A stretch of 64,000 nucleotides of DNA, from contig VXCM01001545.1 of NCBI GenBank assembly GCA_014773175.1, positions 100,525-164,524 of the forward strand, read 5' to 3'. Positions within the stretch are counted from its first letter, which is position 1; every line of letters begins with the position of its first letter. Source of the DNA: Lucifuga dentata (taxonomy: Eukaryota > Chordata > Actinopteri > Ophidiiformes > Bythitidae). Shown piece by piece: positions 1-10,480 of the stretch. The notes under the pieces were generated by a model. That model worked only from the letters and a program-made list of their open reading frames with translations. It had not been told where the DNA came from and ran no database searches. Position numbers and translations under genes: made by a program.

Positions 1-831
1 TAGTTATACCAAAATAAAATTTAGCAATGTCATTTATTAAATATAACTTTTAAAAATTTAAGGAACTTAATTTTGTAAGGTTGAGAAGCAACTGGGTAAA
101 ATGTAGCAAAATGTACTTATATTTATATATAGTAACATATTCAATTTGTAAACTTTTATTTTTTTAGATTTACTTTTGGTATACAGCATATTATGTAGCC
201 ACTATGGCTTAAGAAATTATTTTTAATGAAGGCATCAGTCTGTATTAGTGCAGCACTCCAGCTGTGTTCCAACTCCCTTTTGATGTGTTTTAACATTCTA
301 TTCAATAGCTGCTGTCTGCCTTCTCCCACATCATTTTGGATTAACATGCNGAGAGATCTGGAGACTTGGTCCAAATTAAAGGAATTATGAAGAAAGAGAA
401 TTACCATTCCATCCTTTAAAGACACATGATTCCATCTGATTTATGAATTATTGCTCAAAATTTCATTCTTCAACAGGCAACAATCCAAAACATTAATCAA
501 AATTATGCCAAAATTACATCAATTCAAAAGAGAAGCAAAAGGTTTTCAGAACTATGACTTGGACCCCAGTCTCCATATTTTTTTCCTATTGAGCTGGCAT
601 GGGATGAGCTTGATAGGCAAGTTGGGAGTGAACGCCCCTGTTCTAGTGCTTGAAAAGTGCTTGAGAATCATAGCCAGGAACGTACTTACAAAAATTACTG
701 CAGCATATGCCTAGAATTTGTGCAGCTGTTAAGGCCAAACTTTGGTGTTTTTGATAAAACCAAAGTCTTGAGCCTGAAATGACTTCAAAGTGCTTTTATG
801 TTGACAAATTCTTCTTGAAAACTAATTGATT

Positions 832-832
832 A

Positions 833-868
<36 letters not shown>
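832..868. repeat. (TA)n microsatellite
   Basis: An almost pure TA dinucleotide run of about 37 bases, interrupted once by a G. It is typical of fish intergenic DNA. Confidence 0.9.
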
Positions 869-871
<3 letters not shown>

Positions 872-1555
872 AAATAAACAGTGTATTGATGAGTTTTTTA
901 AAAATCTGGGGGTGACCTCAAACTTCCTGTAATGTATGTGGTTATACTGCTGTACTGTTATTATTTTTGTGATTGCTGCAAATATGTTCAAGCATCAAAA
1001 TGTCCTGTTTATTCAGGACTTTTATAATGCGACTTTAGATGTTGACAGGCTGTTTCAGTGGTTCCGGCTGCCACGTATGTATGCACACATTATAGAACAA
1101 ACAACTCACACATGCACACACAGACATGCTGCGTGCATACATATCCATGACCATGTGACACCCATACACACAGACATGCGAGTACATATGCATGTACCCT
1201 TGAATGAGAGAAGTTTCTCAAGCAGGTTCAGTCTCTTTCTCTGTTGAGTGACTCAATCAACAATGTGCTCAGATGCTCCATAATTAACTTTAATACTTCT
1301 AATGCACTCAAAGTGTCATTTGCTCCATTATGCCTTCATCCATCTATACACTTAAAAAATACAATAAAGCTTGAGATTGTTTATCTGCCCATAATGTTTT
1401 ATTGGAGAATTTAATTTAGTTTTGTTTTACCTCTTTAACCCTATAATGCCATTTACATCACATTTGATACATGATTTTCTGAGATCTACACCATCAACAC
1501 GATCAGTTATTAACCAAAATGCCTTTTATATTGTTTCTAAAAAAAAAAAAAAAAN

Positions 1556-1610
<55 letters not shown>

Positions 1611-1762
1611 AGTTTGTCAACGGGTTCAATAAAAAACTAAATTACAATATATATATATATATAATTTTCTGATAATTATTTCATGGGTTTCAGGCTTTAA
1701 AGGGTTAAATCTCCTCTGTATTTTCTTTTAATTACCTCCACCAAAATATTTGGAAACCATAT

Positions 1763-1893
1763 ATCCCATGATATTATTTGATGAGGAAAAATGTTTTGTT
1801 TGTTTTTTTTTTTTCCTATTAACACACNATCCCATGATATTATTTGATGAGGAAAAATGTTTTGTTTGTTTTTTTTTTTTCCTATTAACACAC
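1763..1893. other. Contig-overlap duplication around N (assembly artefact)
   Basis: Bases 1763-1827 and 1829-1893 are identical 65-bp copies separated by one N at 1828. Perfect identity, including a 12-T run, on both sides of a one-base gap points to an unmerged overlap rather than a biological tandem duplication. Confidence 0.85.
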
Positions 1894-3446
1894 AGATTTT
1901 CAGTATAGTTGAAATACTGCACAAAGCAATCTGTGCTGACATGATATGCCATTAGTCTCAGCTGCTGAATTTCTCTGCTGTGTTCACAGACAGACTGTTA
2001 ACCCTCTGGAGTCATTTTTGCAGTTTTACTTTTAATGTGGATCTTATTTGCCACCTAAAAGCTGCACAGACGGCAGAACAAATGCAAAAATGCATGTTTC
2101 TGCTCTATTTATTACTGCATAGCTTTAAATGTAGTAGTAGTAGTAACTTTTATTCAGACTCAGGTCCATAAAAAAAGAAAGACATACAGAATAAAATACA
2201 CATATAAAACAGGACTACAAAAAAAAAAAAACNAAAAAAAAAAAAACAACGGCACAAATATTTACAACAAACAGTTGTAGATGTTTCCCACCTTGGACTA
2301 CATTCGTGCAGAACTGAGCTTTTTTGCATTAACCAGAAACAGAATTATTTCATTCACAGAATTGTTTAAACGACAAATAAATCTGTACATTGCATTCCTC
2401 AGAACAGCTTGAAAGCTATTTATTCGCACATTGACAAACATCTCATTGAACTACACCATCTCGGCTTTTTGAGCAGAATTCGCATAGCATCATTGTAGCC
2501 TACTTGAAGTTTACGCATACTTGCCTTTTTATAGTTTACCCACAAGATAGGAGTATAGAGTGGGGTACAATATGCCCTGAAAAGAGCCACTGTGACCTCC
2601 TCTGTACACATACACAGATTAAATGTATGTGTATGTGTACAATAATAAATAAATCTGTACACATATTAAATTTTCTTAATAGCATGTTGGCCTGAACGAC
2701 ACTGTCTAAGAATATCATCATCATCATCATCAGACACTTCCTGTGTTATGTGCCCAAGATATTTTGTTTTATTATAGTGACTCTGATATTTTGACTCTCA
2801 GATATTTTAATGTAACACATCTGGGAAAAACTGCATCTATTGGCAGTTTAATGGGATAAATGCCTAATTTTTTTTTTTTTTTTTTTTTTTTTTTCATTGA
2901 GATTGGTGTATTACTTTTGGGGAAAAAAATGACAAAAAATATTGAAATACCTCACAATGTTCAGACAAACAGTATTTTTAAAAAAAAAACATTAAACACG
3001 AAAATCTCATGGATTCTTCCTTGAGTTCTTCCTCTTCCACCCATCAAAGTCAGTTAAGAACTTTTTGAATAATCCTGCTAATAAACATGCAAAAAAAAAA
3101 ACAAAAAAACAAATCAACATATGACATGTAATAAAAGCAAAACTGACAAACAACTACAGAGTATTAAATCTTGATTTGCACAGACTTTGTTTTGTGTTTA
3201 ACACTATTAAATCTGAGTGTGTGACTGAACAAATGGTGTGGGGGTGTAAATCTGTATAACTGCTTACTAAAAAAGATTTTTATTTAATGTTGTTCCTTCT
3301 CTTTTAACTATTACATACTTCAGTGAACTCAGATGCATAATTTACCAGCTCATTTATTTTCCTCTTATGACGTCACTGAAAGTGTCGTCTCATAGCAGGA
3401 AACACAATGAACAGAATAGTTAAGTGAAAATCAATTTTAAATGAAC

Positions 3447-3616
3447 GAGTGCAGTGCCCATTGAAAACGTGCCTGTTTAGATCGGGCCGCACTTTGTGGT
3501 GTGTGCCACAGCCTGCCATAATTTTATTATGCACGTTCTCGTGAGGTAGCTTTGTTTTCAGTGGCCGTTGAAAATGTGCCTGTTCAGACCGGGCCAGACT
3601 TTATGGTGTGCCATAA
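3447..3616 (+). repeat. Imperfect tandem pair of about 60 bp
   Basis: The stretch around 3447-3510 recurs at about 3558-3616. Both share a GTGCCTGTT core, then a GGGCC stretch and a TGTGGTGT/TATGGTGT-like end, with several substitutions. It may be a local duplication or part of a degraded repeat. No protein is recognised in it. Confidence 0.5.
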
Positions 3617-3930
3617 GTGCCCGTGGAGCGAAGCATATGCTGGTGCACTCAGAGTATCCTGCCACCACACCCGGAGCATTTCCTGCTGTGAGGGGACTAC
3701 TTTTTACCGGCACAGCTCAATTCGAAAACCGCTCATCCAAACAACTTTGCATGCGACACTGCACATCTTTGGGTCCTGAGCATTATACCTGCCGAATTTC
3801 AACTTATATAGTCACAGGTTCTAGAGGTATTGGTGCCACAGACAGACAATATCAATAGAATCGTCCGTCTGTCTGGTCCAGACACATTTCTGGATTTGTA
3901 GTAAGATGGCTCTTTTAAAGTGAAAAACAG

Positions 3931-4057
3931 AAAAGAAAAAAAAAAAGCTACAAAACCAGGATATTTATTTTCTATATCATGACACCTGGAGGTNAAAAGA
4001 AAAAAAAAAAGCTACAAAACCAGGATATTTATTTTCTATATCATGACACCTGGAGGT
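3931..4057. other. Contig-overlap duplication around N (assembly artefact)
   Basis: Bases 3931-3993 and 3995-4057 are identical 63-bp copies flanking the N at 3994, including an 11-A run. This is most simply a one-base gap placed between contigs that actually overlap. Confidence 0.85.
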
Positions 4058-4094
4058 ATTATTGCACTTAAACCATGGCTTCATCTAAATACAC

Positions 4095-5049
4095 AGCAGT
4101 GGTGACCTAAAGGTTAGAGGAGCGAGCTTGTGACCAAAGGGTTGCCAGTTCATTCTTGGACTGGCAGGAGAAATCTGATTTGGGGAGGTGAATGAGCAGT
4201 GCCTGCCCCTCCCACAATGCAATTTCCCTTTGGGGATTAATAAAGTATCTGTCTGTCTGTATCTATCTATCTATCATCACTGAGGTGCCCTTGAGCAAGG
4301 CACCTAACCCGCAAATGCACCAGTGCCAGCCCATGGCATAGGAGAACTTGGCAGTCGCTTAGGGCCCTGCGGCCACTAGGGAGCCCCCACGTCAAAGGTG
4401 AAACTAAAGTGAACTCTCCTTTGTGGTAATTAAGTTCAACAGCCGCAGAAACGTAATGAAATCTGTGTGCTATCAGCACAGGGTATGGAGAGCTCAATGT
4501 GCATACACAACTCATTAATGGTGTGTATATAAAACGCATCGATTGTTTCAGCACAGAACTGATATCACAACATGAAACTTATGCATATTATGGTTTGTCA
4601 TGATGTTTTAGTCCAGATTAGCTCATAGGAGATTTAGAAATATTTATGGAGTGGGTTGAGGGAATTCTGGGATGTAAGGTTAATGCTGCAGAGTAGGAGG
4701 TAAAGGGTAGCTACGTCAGTTTGTATGTTATTAGAAATTACTAGTTTGAAACGTGTTGAATTTACATTTTATTTTGACTGTTTTATCAGACATTTAGTAA
4801 ACTGACCCTTTTTATCTGTTTTTGTGTCACACAAAGTCAAAACCTATTTTAAATGGATAAAATGTGTAAAAACATCTGTAAATGCTACTCACATGGCAGC
4901 AGATCATCAGAGAGCCGGCTAGCTGTCAGAGGAACAAGAGCGCTAGGAACAAGTAAAAAATAAAAGTTGCGTAGGGCCCAGAAAGGCTAGGGCCAGCCCT
5001 GGAACTACCCCTTGATAAATAAATGTTAAAAAAAAAAAAAAAAAAAAAA
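4095..5049 (+). repeat. tRNA-derived SINE, interrupted by two insertions
   Basis: The head (4095-4210) carries an A-box-like GGTTAGAGGAGCGAGC and a B-box-like GGTTGCCAGTTCATTC, then the GGCAGGAGAAATC segment also found in the copy at 14801. The conserved block GAGGTGCCCTTGAGCAAGG follows at about 4281-4299. Relative to the second copy, about 60 bases ending in TCTG and TATC repeats (about 4212-4275) are inserted before that block; they look like an L2-type 3' tail. A hAT-like element then occupies 4321-5001. The A-rich SINE tail appears to resume at 5002-5049. Confidence 0.7.
4321..5001. mobile_element. hAT-like non-autonomous DNA element, copy A
   Basis: This 681-bp segment is clearly homologous along its length to 47432-48065. 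Both begin with a CAG-G-CC-GC-type end and finish with CTAGGGCCAGCCCTG or a close variant, so the ends are inverted relative to each other. Copy B has an 8-bp flanking duplication, which fits the hAT superfamily. Copy A appears to be inserted into a SINE, since SINE-like sequence lies on both sides. No transposase ORF remains. Confidence 0.65.
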
Positions 5050-6248
5050 TCATCTACTTTATAATGTGTGTGTGTAATTATTAACATGGCTGTGTTACTT
5101 TTGCCATTGCTAAATTAGCACATTAGCGCACACACTAGGAATATGCAAAGCAAATTTAATTCTTACAAATATTTGCATCTTTGCAAACGTTCTGACAAAT
5201 ATTCGAGTGCTGAATGCTTGTGACAGTGATTTCTTAGGTCCAATAACACACCAGCAGAGAAATGAGAATAGAGCTGCATGAGCTAACTGCAGTAACCATG
5301 GTGATATGCCACAGTTGCTGGGTAGCTAACTACGGGAAAACTTGCTAGCTCATTCGCTAACCAGATAGTAAATTGACATAAAGTCATGTATTTGATGATG
5401 GTGAGACACAGCTAATATGACAGCTTCCTACATTTTGCACTACCGTTCCATACGTTCCATCAAAGGTCAGCAGTATTAAGATGGCTTGGGATTGCGAAGT
5501 CGCACAAATTTGTGTGTCAAAGTTCAACAAAATTGAACTCTACATAAAAGCATCATGCAGATTTTTCAGAAAAAATATATTGCACTGATTTTTTTATTTT
5601 TTTTTTTTTTCNTTTTTTTTTTTTTTGTCACCACGCAAATTAATTTTGCCATCACACAAATTTAGTTCACCCCCATGAGCAAACACCTCACCAATAATCA
5701 TTTCAAGATAATAAGCAGAATTTGTGAAAGAAAAAGTATATAAATATAGAATCTCACGCATTTATACCACAAACTGGAATGAACTGGAAGTTTATGGTTC
5801 AGTTATGGCTTGGACTAAGAACTGATTCTTTTGAGTCGATGATTCGTGAACTGGCCATCACTAGTAAAAAGCGCGAGTGTAACTCGCTTGGAATGTAACA
5901 GCAGTTACACTGCTGACTTTGAGGTGTCCTGACGTGTTAAAACACATATCCTGACATAGTGTTTTAACATGTCAGGTCACGCACATCTGCACACAAAACA
6001 GCCACACACCTACCAGCCAATCAGAAATGAGAATTTTCTGTGGTCGTGTTGAAATAGTGTTTATCAAACCAACACAACAAGGATTTGAATTAAACAAAGC
6101 ATCTGTACCAGCACACAACTGGATTTGGGAAAAAGTAAAAATTTTGTAAAAGAAGTTTATAAAGGTGTATAAATAACTTTGGTCCTTCTTTGGCTGTCAT
6201 GCTTTTTATGTATTTATGTTTCCCCTTTATTTGTGAGATGTTCCTCTT
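5050..6248. other. Intergenic, no gene recognised
   Basis: No coding similarity is seen. The stretch contains a T-run gap with an N at 5612 and otherwise unremarkable unique-looking sequence. It lies downstream of the galactosyltransferase gene, which reads on the minus strand, so its 3' untranslated region probably falls in the right part of this stretch. Confidence 0.5.
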
Positions 6249-7529
6249 TCAGCAATATGGACCAGGTCTTTTAAAGTCTGTCCAAAGCCACAGGCGGTTT
6301 GTGTTTTTATCTGTGGTGGTAGCTATTATGTTGGAGAATCTACAACGACTGTACCACAAAGGGAAAACATGAAAATAGTCCCAGTTTGGAGGGTCAGTGG
6401 GTGGGATGCCCAGGTGTCTCATACACAACCCCAAATATACATCTTCAATGTAAAGAGCTTTGACATGTCTGGATGCCTCCACAAGCTTTTGAGGCAGATC
6501 TAAAGACAAAATGTAGCCCAGACCTAAAGCATAATTCGGGTAATATGTCTTGGGAAAAACCTTCATCGGGACATACCACTTGGAGGTGGGATTTCTCAGG
6601 ACTTGAGCCCATTTTGCCACAAGCCCGGTCATGTAGTTCCTCTTTGGAGCATTTAGCAGCATGCTGATGAGGTTGTTCACATTAAGAAATGTGTCTGAAT
6701 CGATTTTCATGGCATAAGAGGCGCTGGAGCAGTGGGTGGTCAGCCACTCCATCATCACCATGGTCTTAATGGTCAGGTTCTTGTAGCAGTCCAGGAAGTT
6801 GCTCTGGATTAGGTCTCGGTGTTCTTTGCTTTCCTGCAGCACTTTCTGTTGGATCTGCTCAGCTTCTCCTCCAGTCTGCTGCCCCAGCAAGAAGAACAAC
6901 GTCACCACTTTGCCCTGTACCGTACCTTCACTGCCCCACGTGTTACGGATGATGTCCCGATCCTCCTTGTTGTAGGGTGCCACGGGAACAAACAGAACCA
7001 CAAAAGGCTTCAGCTGCTCACATTTCTCCGGTTCATTTATTGTGAAGCGGTACTCATAGGGATATTCCACGAAATACGGTCCTGGAGACACATAAGGAAT
7101 CGGAGATGGTAGCTCAGCTTTGCTTTGTGTTGTCACCTGAGTCACTAATGAAGCATTTTCAGTAGGATTCAGGTCCGTGTCTGTCAGGGATGTGGTTTCT
7201 GGCTTTGTAGGTTCAGTGTGAAGATCAGTGGTTATGCTGGTCTCATTTGTAAATACAGCAGTTTGAGAGTCAAGAGTCAAGCCAGATGAGTTTGCAATCA
7301 AATCTCTACTGTTGAGAGAAATGTCAGGGTGGATCACACTTTTAAATGGGATCTGCCATTTTACTGGACTATATTGCCTCCACCTCTGAGGGCTCCAGTC
7401 AGTTATAATTTCTTTCAAATTAGTACTGTAAACAAGCAAAATTGCTCCAAAAAGCAGGATAAGCAAAATGCAACGACACCGTGAGTTTTTACACCATCTG
7501 CTGCTGTCCAGTTTCTCACCATTCATCAT
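6249..7529 (-). CDS. Beta-1,3-galactosyltransferase-like protein (GT31 family)
   Basis: A 426-residue type II Golgi glycosyltransferase in a single coding exon, expected to add beta-1,3-linked galactose (or a related sugar) to glycoconjugate acceptors in the Golgi lumen. Residues about 20-35 form the signal anchor, followed by a Ser/Thr-rich stem to about 150. The catalytic domain shows the GT31 marks: RNTWG (195-199), the metal/UDP-sugar DSD motif in KIDSDTF (277-279), YPNYALGLGYILS (330-342) and EDVYLG (362-367). Possible N-glycosylation sites are at N80, N95, N125 and N251. Length and layout fit the B3GALT1/2/5 group, but the exact paralogue cannot be settled by eye. A pyrimidine-rich tract ending in CAG lies 8 bases upstream of the first ATG, so a separate 5' untranslated exon is likely. 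A second in-frame ATG follows immediately; either could be used. Confidence 0.93.
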   Translation of the reverse strand: MMNGEKLDSSRWCKNSRCRCILLILLFGAILLVYSTNLKEIITDWSPQRWRQYSPVKWQIPFKSVIHPDISLNSRDLIANSSGLTLDSQTAVFTNETSITTDLHTEPTKPETTSLTDTDLNPTENASLVTQVTTQSKAELPSPIPYVSPGPYFVEYPYEYRFTINEPEKCEQLKPFVVLFVPVAPYNKEDRDIIRNTWGSEGTVQGKVVTLFFLLGQQTGGEAEQIQQKVLQESKEHRDLIQSNFLDCYKNLTIKTMVMMEWLTTHCSSASYAMKIDSDTFLNVNNLISMLLNAPKRNYMTGLVAKWAQVLRNPTSKWYVPMKVFPKTYYPNYALGLGYILSLDLPQKLVEASRHVKALYIEDVYLGLCMRHLGIPPTDPPNWDYFHVFPLWYSRCRFSNIIATTTDKNTNRLWLWTDFKRPGPYC

Positions 7530-7542
7530 TTCCTGACTGAGG

Positions 7543-7575
<33 letters not shown>

Positions 7576-9248
7576 NTTTTTTTTTTTTGGCTATATACTC
7601 CTTGGTTACATTACCAGTAAAACTAGGCAAACTCCCATTTGTATCAAAAGCAAACAAAGGACAAAACATTTTAAAGTGCTGATTTTAAAACGTTCAAACA
7701 ATAAGGGTTTCATATTTTAGTTATGCTGAAATGTTTCTAAGTTGCTTCAACTGTACACGTTAAAGTCATTAAAATGCTATTCAACGGTTTAGTTAAAAAG
7801 TTTAACACAAGCCAGAGAGTATTCAAAATGATTTTCAGTCATAGGATATTTTCTTAAGATACAAGAAGAGCCATCTCTTCTCTCTTCACATCCACTTATG
7901 AAAGAAATTATTTGCAAATACAGACATTTCAAAAAAAAAAAAAAAAANAAAAAAAAAAAAAAAAACTCACATACCTTTTTTCTCTCCTATCAAAACCATT
8001 CTCTAGATGCTGAGACTCTCCTGTCTAGATTCAGTGTTGCTCCTGTGTCATATGAGTTCATGTATGTTGCTCTGCTACAAAATTCATGACAGGACTTGAA
8101 CAGGAATTCGGTTGCAGCTAAGCATGATTTTTCCATCATTTCAGCAAAAAATATTTTAAAAAATAGTCCTGATCAAGCAGTCCCATAATTCCAATATGCT
8201 AATTTAGTCATAAAGCTTTCTCTCTCCAGTTTTGCTTAGCAGTATGTAAGATCAATAACAGTACCTGTGGAAATATGATGTTTTTTTTACCTGCATAGTT
8301 TAAGCCACACCTTTGTTTGCTCCACCCCACGAGGTGTTGGTGTGCTGTGTGTCATGTTCAACAGCAATGAAAAGCTAAAAACAACCCTGAGGCTTTGGAG
8401 CAACCCGCTCTACCAAACCAGTGTGTGCATGTGTGTAGGAGGATGGATGGATGGTTTAATTTGCATATGGACTTGAGCAACAGGTTGCACCACATCAGGT
8501 TGATAATCAACTATAACAGCTGAATTCTGTAACTGATAAATCTTTCAGACAAATAGATTTCCTAAACCACACAATGTCAGTGGTATTAAATAGAAGCCCA
8601 TCAGAAAAATAATGGCTTTTTACTAAAAGGAGATCCACACAGTGTCTTGAACTGGTTTTTGTTTTTGTTTTTTTTATATAACTGACATTGTGTGGTTCAG
8701 GAAATCCAAATGTCTGACTGATGGTAATTCCCTCCAAGAGCACATGTGGAAGATGAATACCTGAAGGGCTCCGTGCATAAGTTTTTCTTTGTTCTACTAA
8801 TAAATCTTTATTGCCAAATATTTTCCCTTTGTGCAGAATTTCCTGCCTGGCACCCATGAGAAACAACACTGGCGATCCCTTGTAATGTTTTAACTTTTTT
8901 TTTTTTTTTTTTNGGGGGGGATATTCATGTGTTTATATGAAAAATAAAAATTGTGATCTTCCACCATGTGTAAGTTTGTCTGCAGGCAGGAGTAGCAGAG
9001 AGTTCTAACATCTTAATAAAATCAACATAATTTTCATAGAGAAGTGGTTTGTAATTTTGGCCCAAAGGCGATTCGATTTGGTTATGATTATTTAGGGAAC
9101 TAGTCAATGCATCAGGAAATCTTTAATTTTCACCATGATCTGATTTGATTATTTTGACTCAATAACTACAAAACTTAACCACAAAATTTACTGAATTTAC
9201 AGCCACAATTAAGGGAACTCACACACTGTTAGTGCAAGACAAAGAATT
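7530..9248. other. Upstream of the galactosyltransferase, no further gene recognised
   Basis: Begins with the probable splice acceptor of the galactosyltransferase coding exon, followed by an A-run/N/T-run gap at 7544-7588. Another A-run gap lies at 7931-7965. Around 8560 and 8690 the octamer ACATTGTGTGG-like sequence recurs in opposite orientation, suggesting a degraded inverted repeat (about 8555-8705). I see no protein-coding exon. The 5' untranslated exon and promoter of the galactosyltransferase should lie in or beyond this stretch but cannot be pinpointed. Confidence 0.4.
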
Positions 9249-9834
9249 TTAAAAAACCACACCATCCATTTTGCATGTTTGAGCCTCATATATTCAGTTT
9301 TCATAGACTTAACATTACTGACAATCATTTCCCAAAGCATACTACTGGAATGGTGAGTTAATTTTTTCCCCTACCTTCCAGACTACCATTGGTTTCAGTT
9401 CATTCTGGTACGCTATTAAAATCAACTTGTTGATACTTGAAACGTTCTTGGGATACGTAATCCATCATTGTGAAAAACACTTATATTTAGGTTTTTTCAA
9501 AGTTTCTTAATTTTAGTGTTTAAGTGCAATAAAAAGCGCAGAGTGAATGTATGTCTCCACTGAGGAATATAGTCCCAAAAGAAGACCTGCATTTATCAAA
9601 AAATTTAAACGATCGTGACTCTTCATAAGGTAACTATTAGCAGGCGGAACATCAATTTTTAAGGTGGGTGTATCACTTGAATATTTGATTTTAAAAGATT
9701 AAGAGATTTTGCAGAATATCAGGAAAGCTGAAATACGGTTTTATCCTTTGAGAAATGATTGTCAGTAACCTTACATGTATGAAAATTGAATATATTAGGC
9801 TCAAACATGCAAAATGGATGGTGTGGTCCTTTGA
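9249..9834. mobile_element. TTAA-ended MITE, copy 1
   Basis: A diverged copy of the nine-member family. The left end is TTAAAAAACCACACCATCC (consensus TTAAAGGACCATACCATCC). The right end is GGTGTGGTCCTTTGA. The interior matches the copy at 25843-26441, including GGTGGGTGTATC and the ATTGTCAGTAAC right arm. No coding capacity is seen. Confidence 0.8.
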
Positions 9835-9849
9835 TTACTCCAAACTAGG

Positions 9850-10480
9850 ATCTTGCAACCTTAGGATCATGCTTTGGATCATTGTCATGCTGGTAGGTCC
9901 AGCGCTGCCCAAGGCCCAGTTTCTCTGTGGACTGCCTGATGTTTTCCTCAAGAATCTTGATGTATTGCTCTTTTCTCATGATGCCATCCACTTTGACAAG
10001 GTTGCCAGGTCTGTTGGCTGAAAGGTATCCCCCAAAGCATTATATTCCCACCAACCGTAGGAATGATGTTCTTCAGGAATGATGTGCTTCTCCTTTTTTT
10101 CACCAAAATGAAAGCCACATCCCTGTGTCCAAAAACCTCCATTTTTACACAGAAATGATGACCAAAAGCTTCCATCTTTGAACAGGTGAGCTTTTGCAAA
10201 GGCCAGACAAGCTTTTATGTGCCTTGCTTGGAGGAGTTGGAGTCTTTCTTGGTTGGCGTCCATAGAGGCCACCTTGATGCACAGTCCATTGGAGTGTCTG
10301 CAATGATATGTTTGTACCAGATTTACTCAAATTTATCAGAATGGCTTTAGTGGTGATCCTTGGATTGTTTTTGGCCTCTCTCAATATTTTTCTTGCCAAC
10401 CTAGGTGACACTTCTGGTTTCTGACCACATTCTTTAAGATGTTTTAAAGATTTTTTTTTTAATCTTGTGGTCTTTGGAGT
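9850..10480 (-). pseudogene. Tc1-like transposase remnant
   Basis: Translating the minus strand in shifting frames gives typical Tc1/mariner transposase segments. These include SPRLARKILREAKNNPRITT (helix-turn-helix region), TPTPPSKAHKSLSG, and KDGSFWSSFLCKNGGFWTQG with GEYNALG-like text further on. At least three frames are needed and stop codons intervene, so the gene is dead. No intact terminal inverted repeats were identified. It directly adjoins MITE copy 1. Confidence 0.82.

Larger units (their letters stand above)
1..4094. other. Intergenic AT-rich stretch, no gene recognised
   Basis: No ORF here resembles a known protein. The sequence is AT-rich with long A and T runs, a TA microsatellite near 832-868, a mononucleotide block around 1540-1609 split by an N, and two short contig-overlap duplications (1763-1893 and 3931-4057). 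The open frames seen are short and run through low-complexity DNA. An imperfect tandem pair is noted separately at 3447-3616. Confidence 0.6.

Noticed and set aside
4261..4276. Short TATC repeat as a possible CRISPR-like or tandem array
   Set aside because: It is a four-base repeat at a LINE-type tail; no spacers and a eukaryotic context.
7544..7588. A-run joined to T-run as a perfect inverted repeat
   Set aside because: An N separates the two homopolymers, so this is a join of low-complexity contig ends and not a real palindrome.
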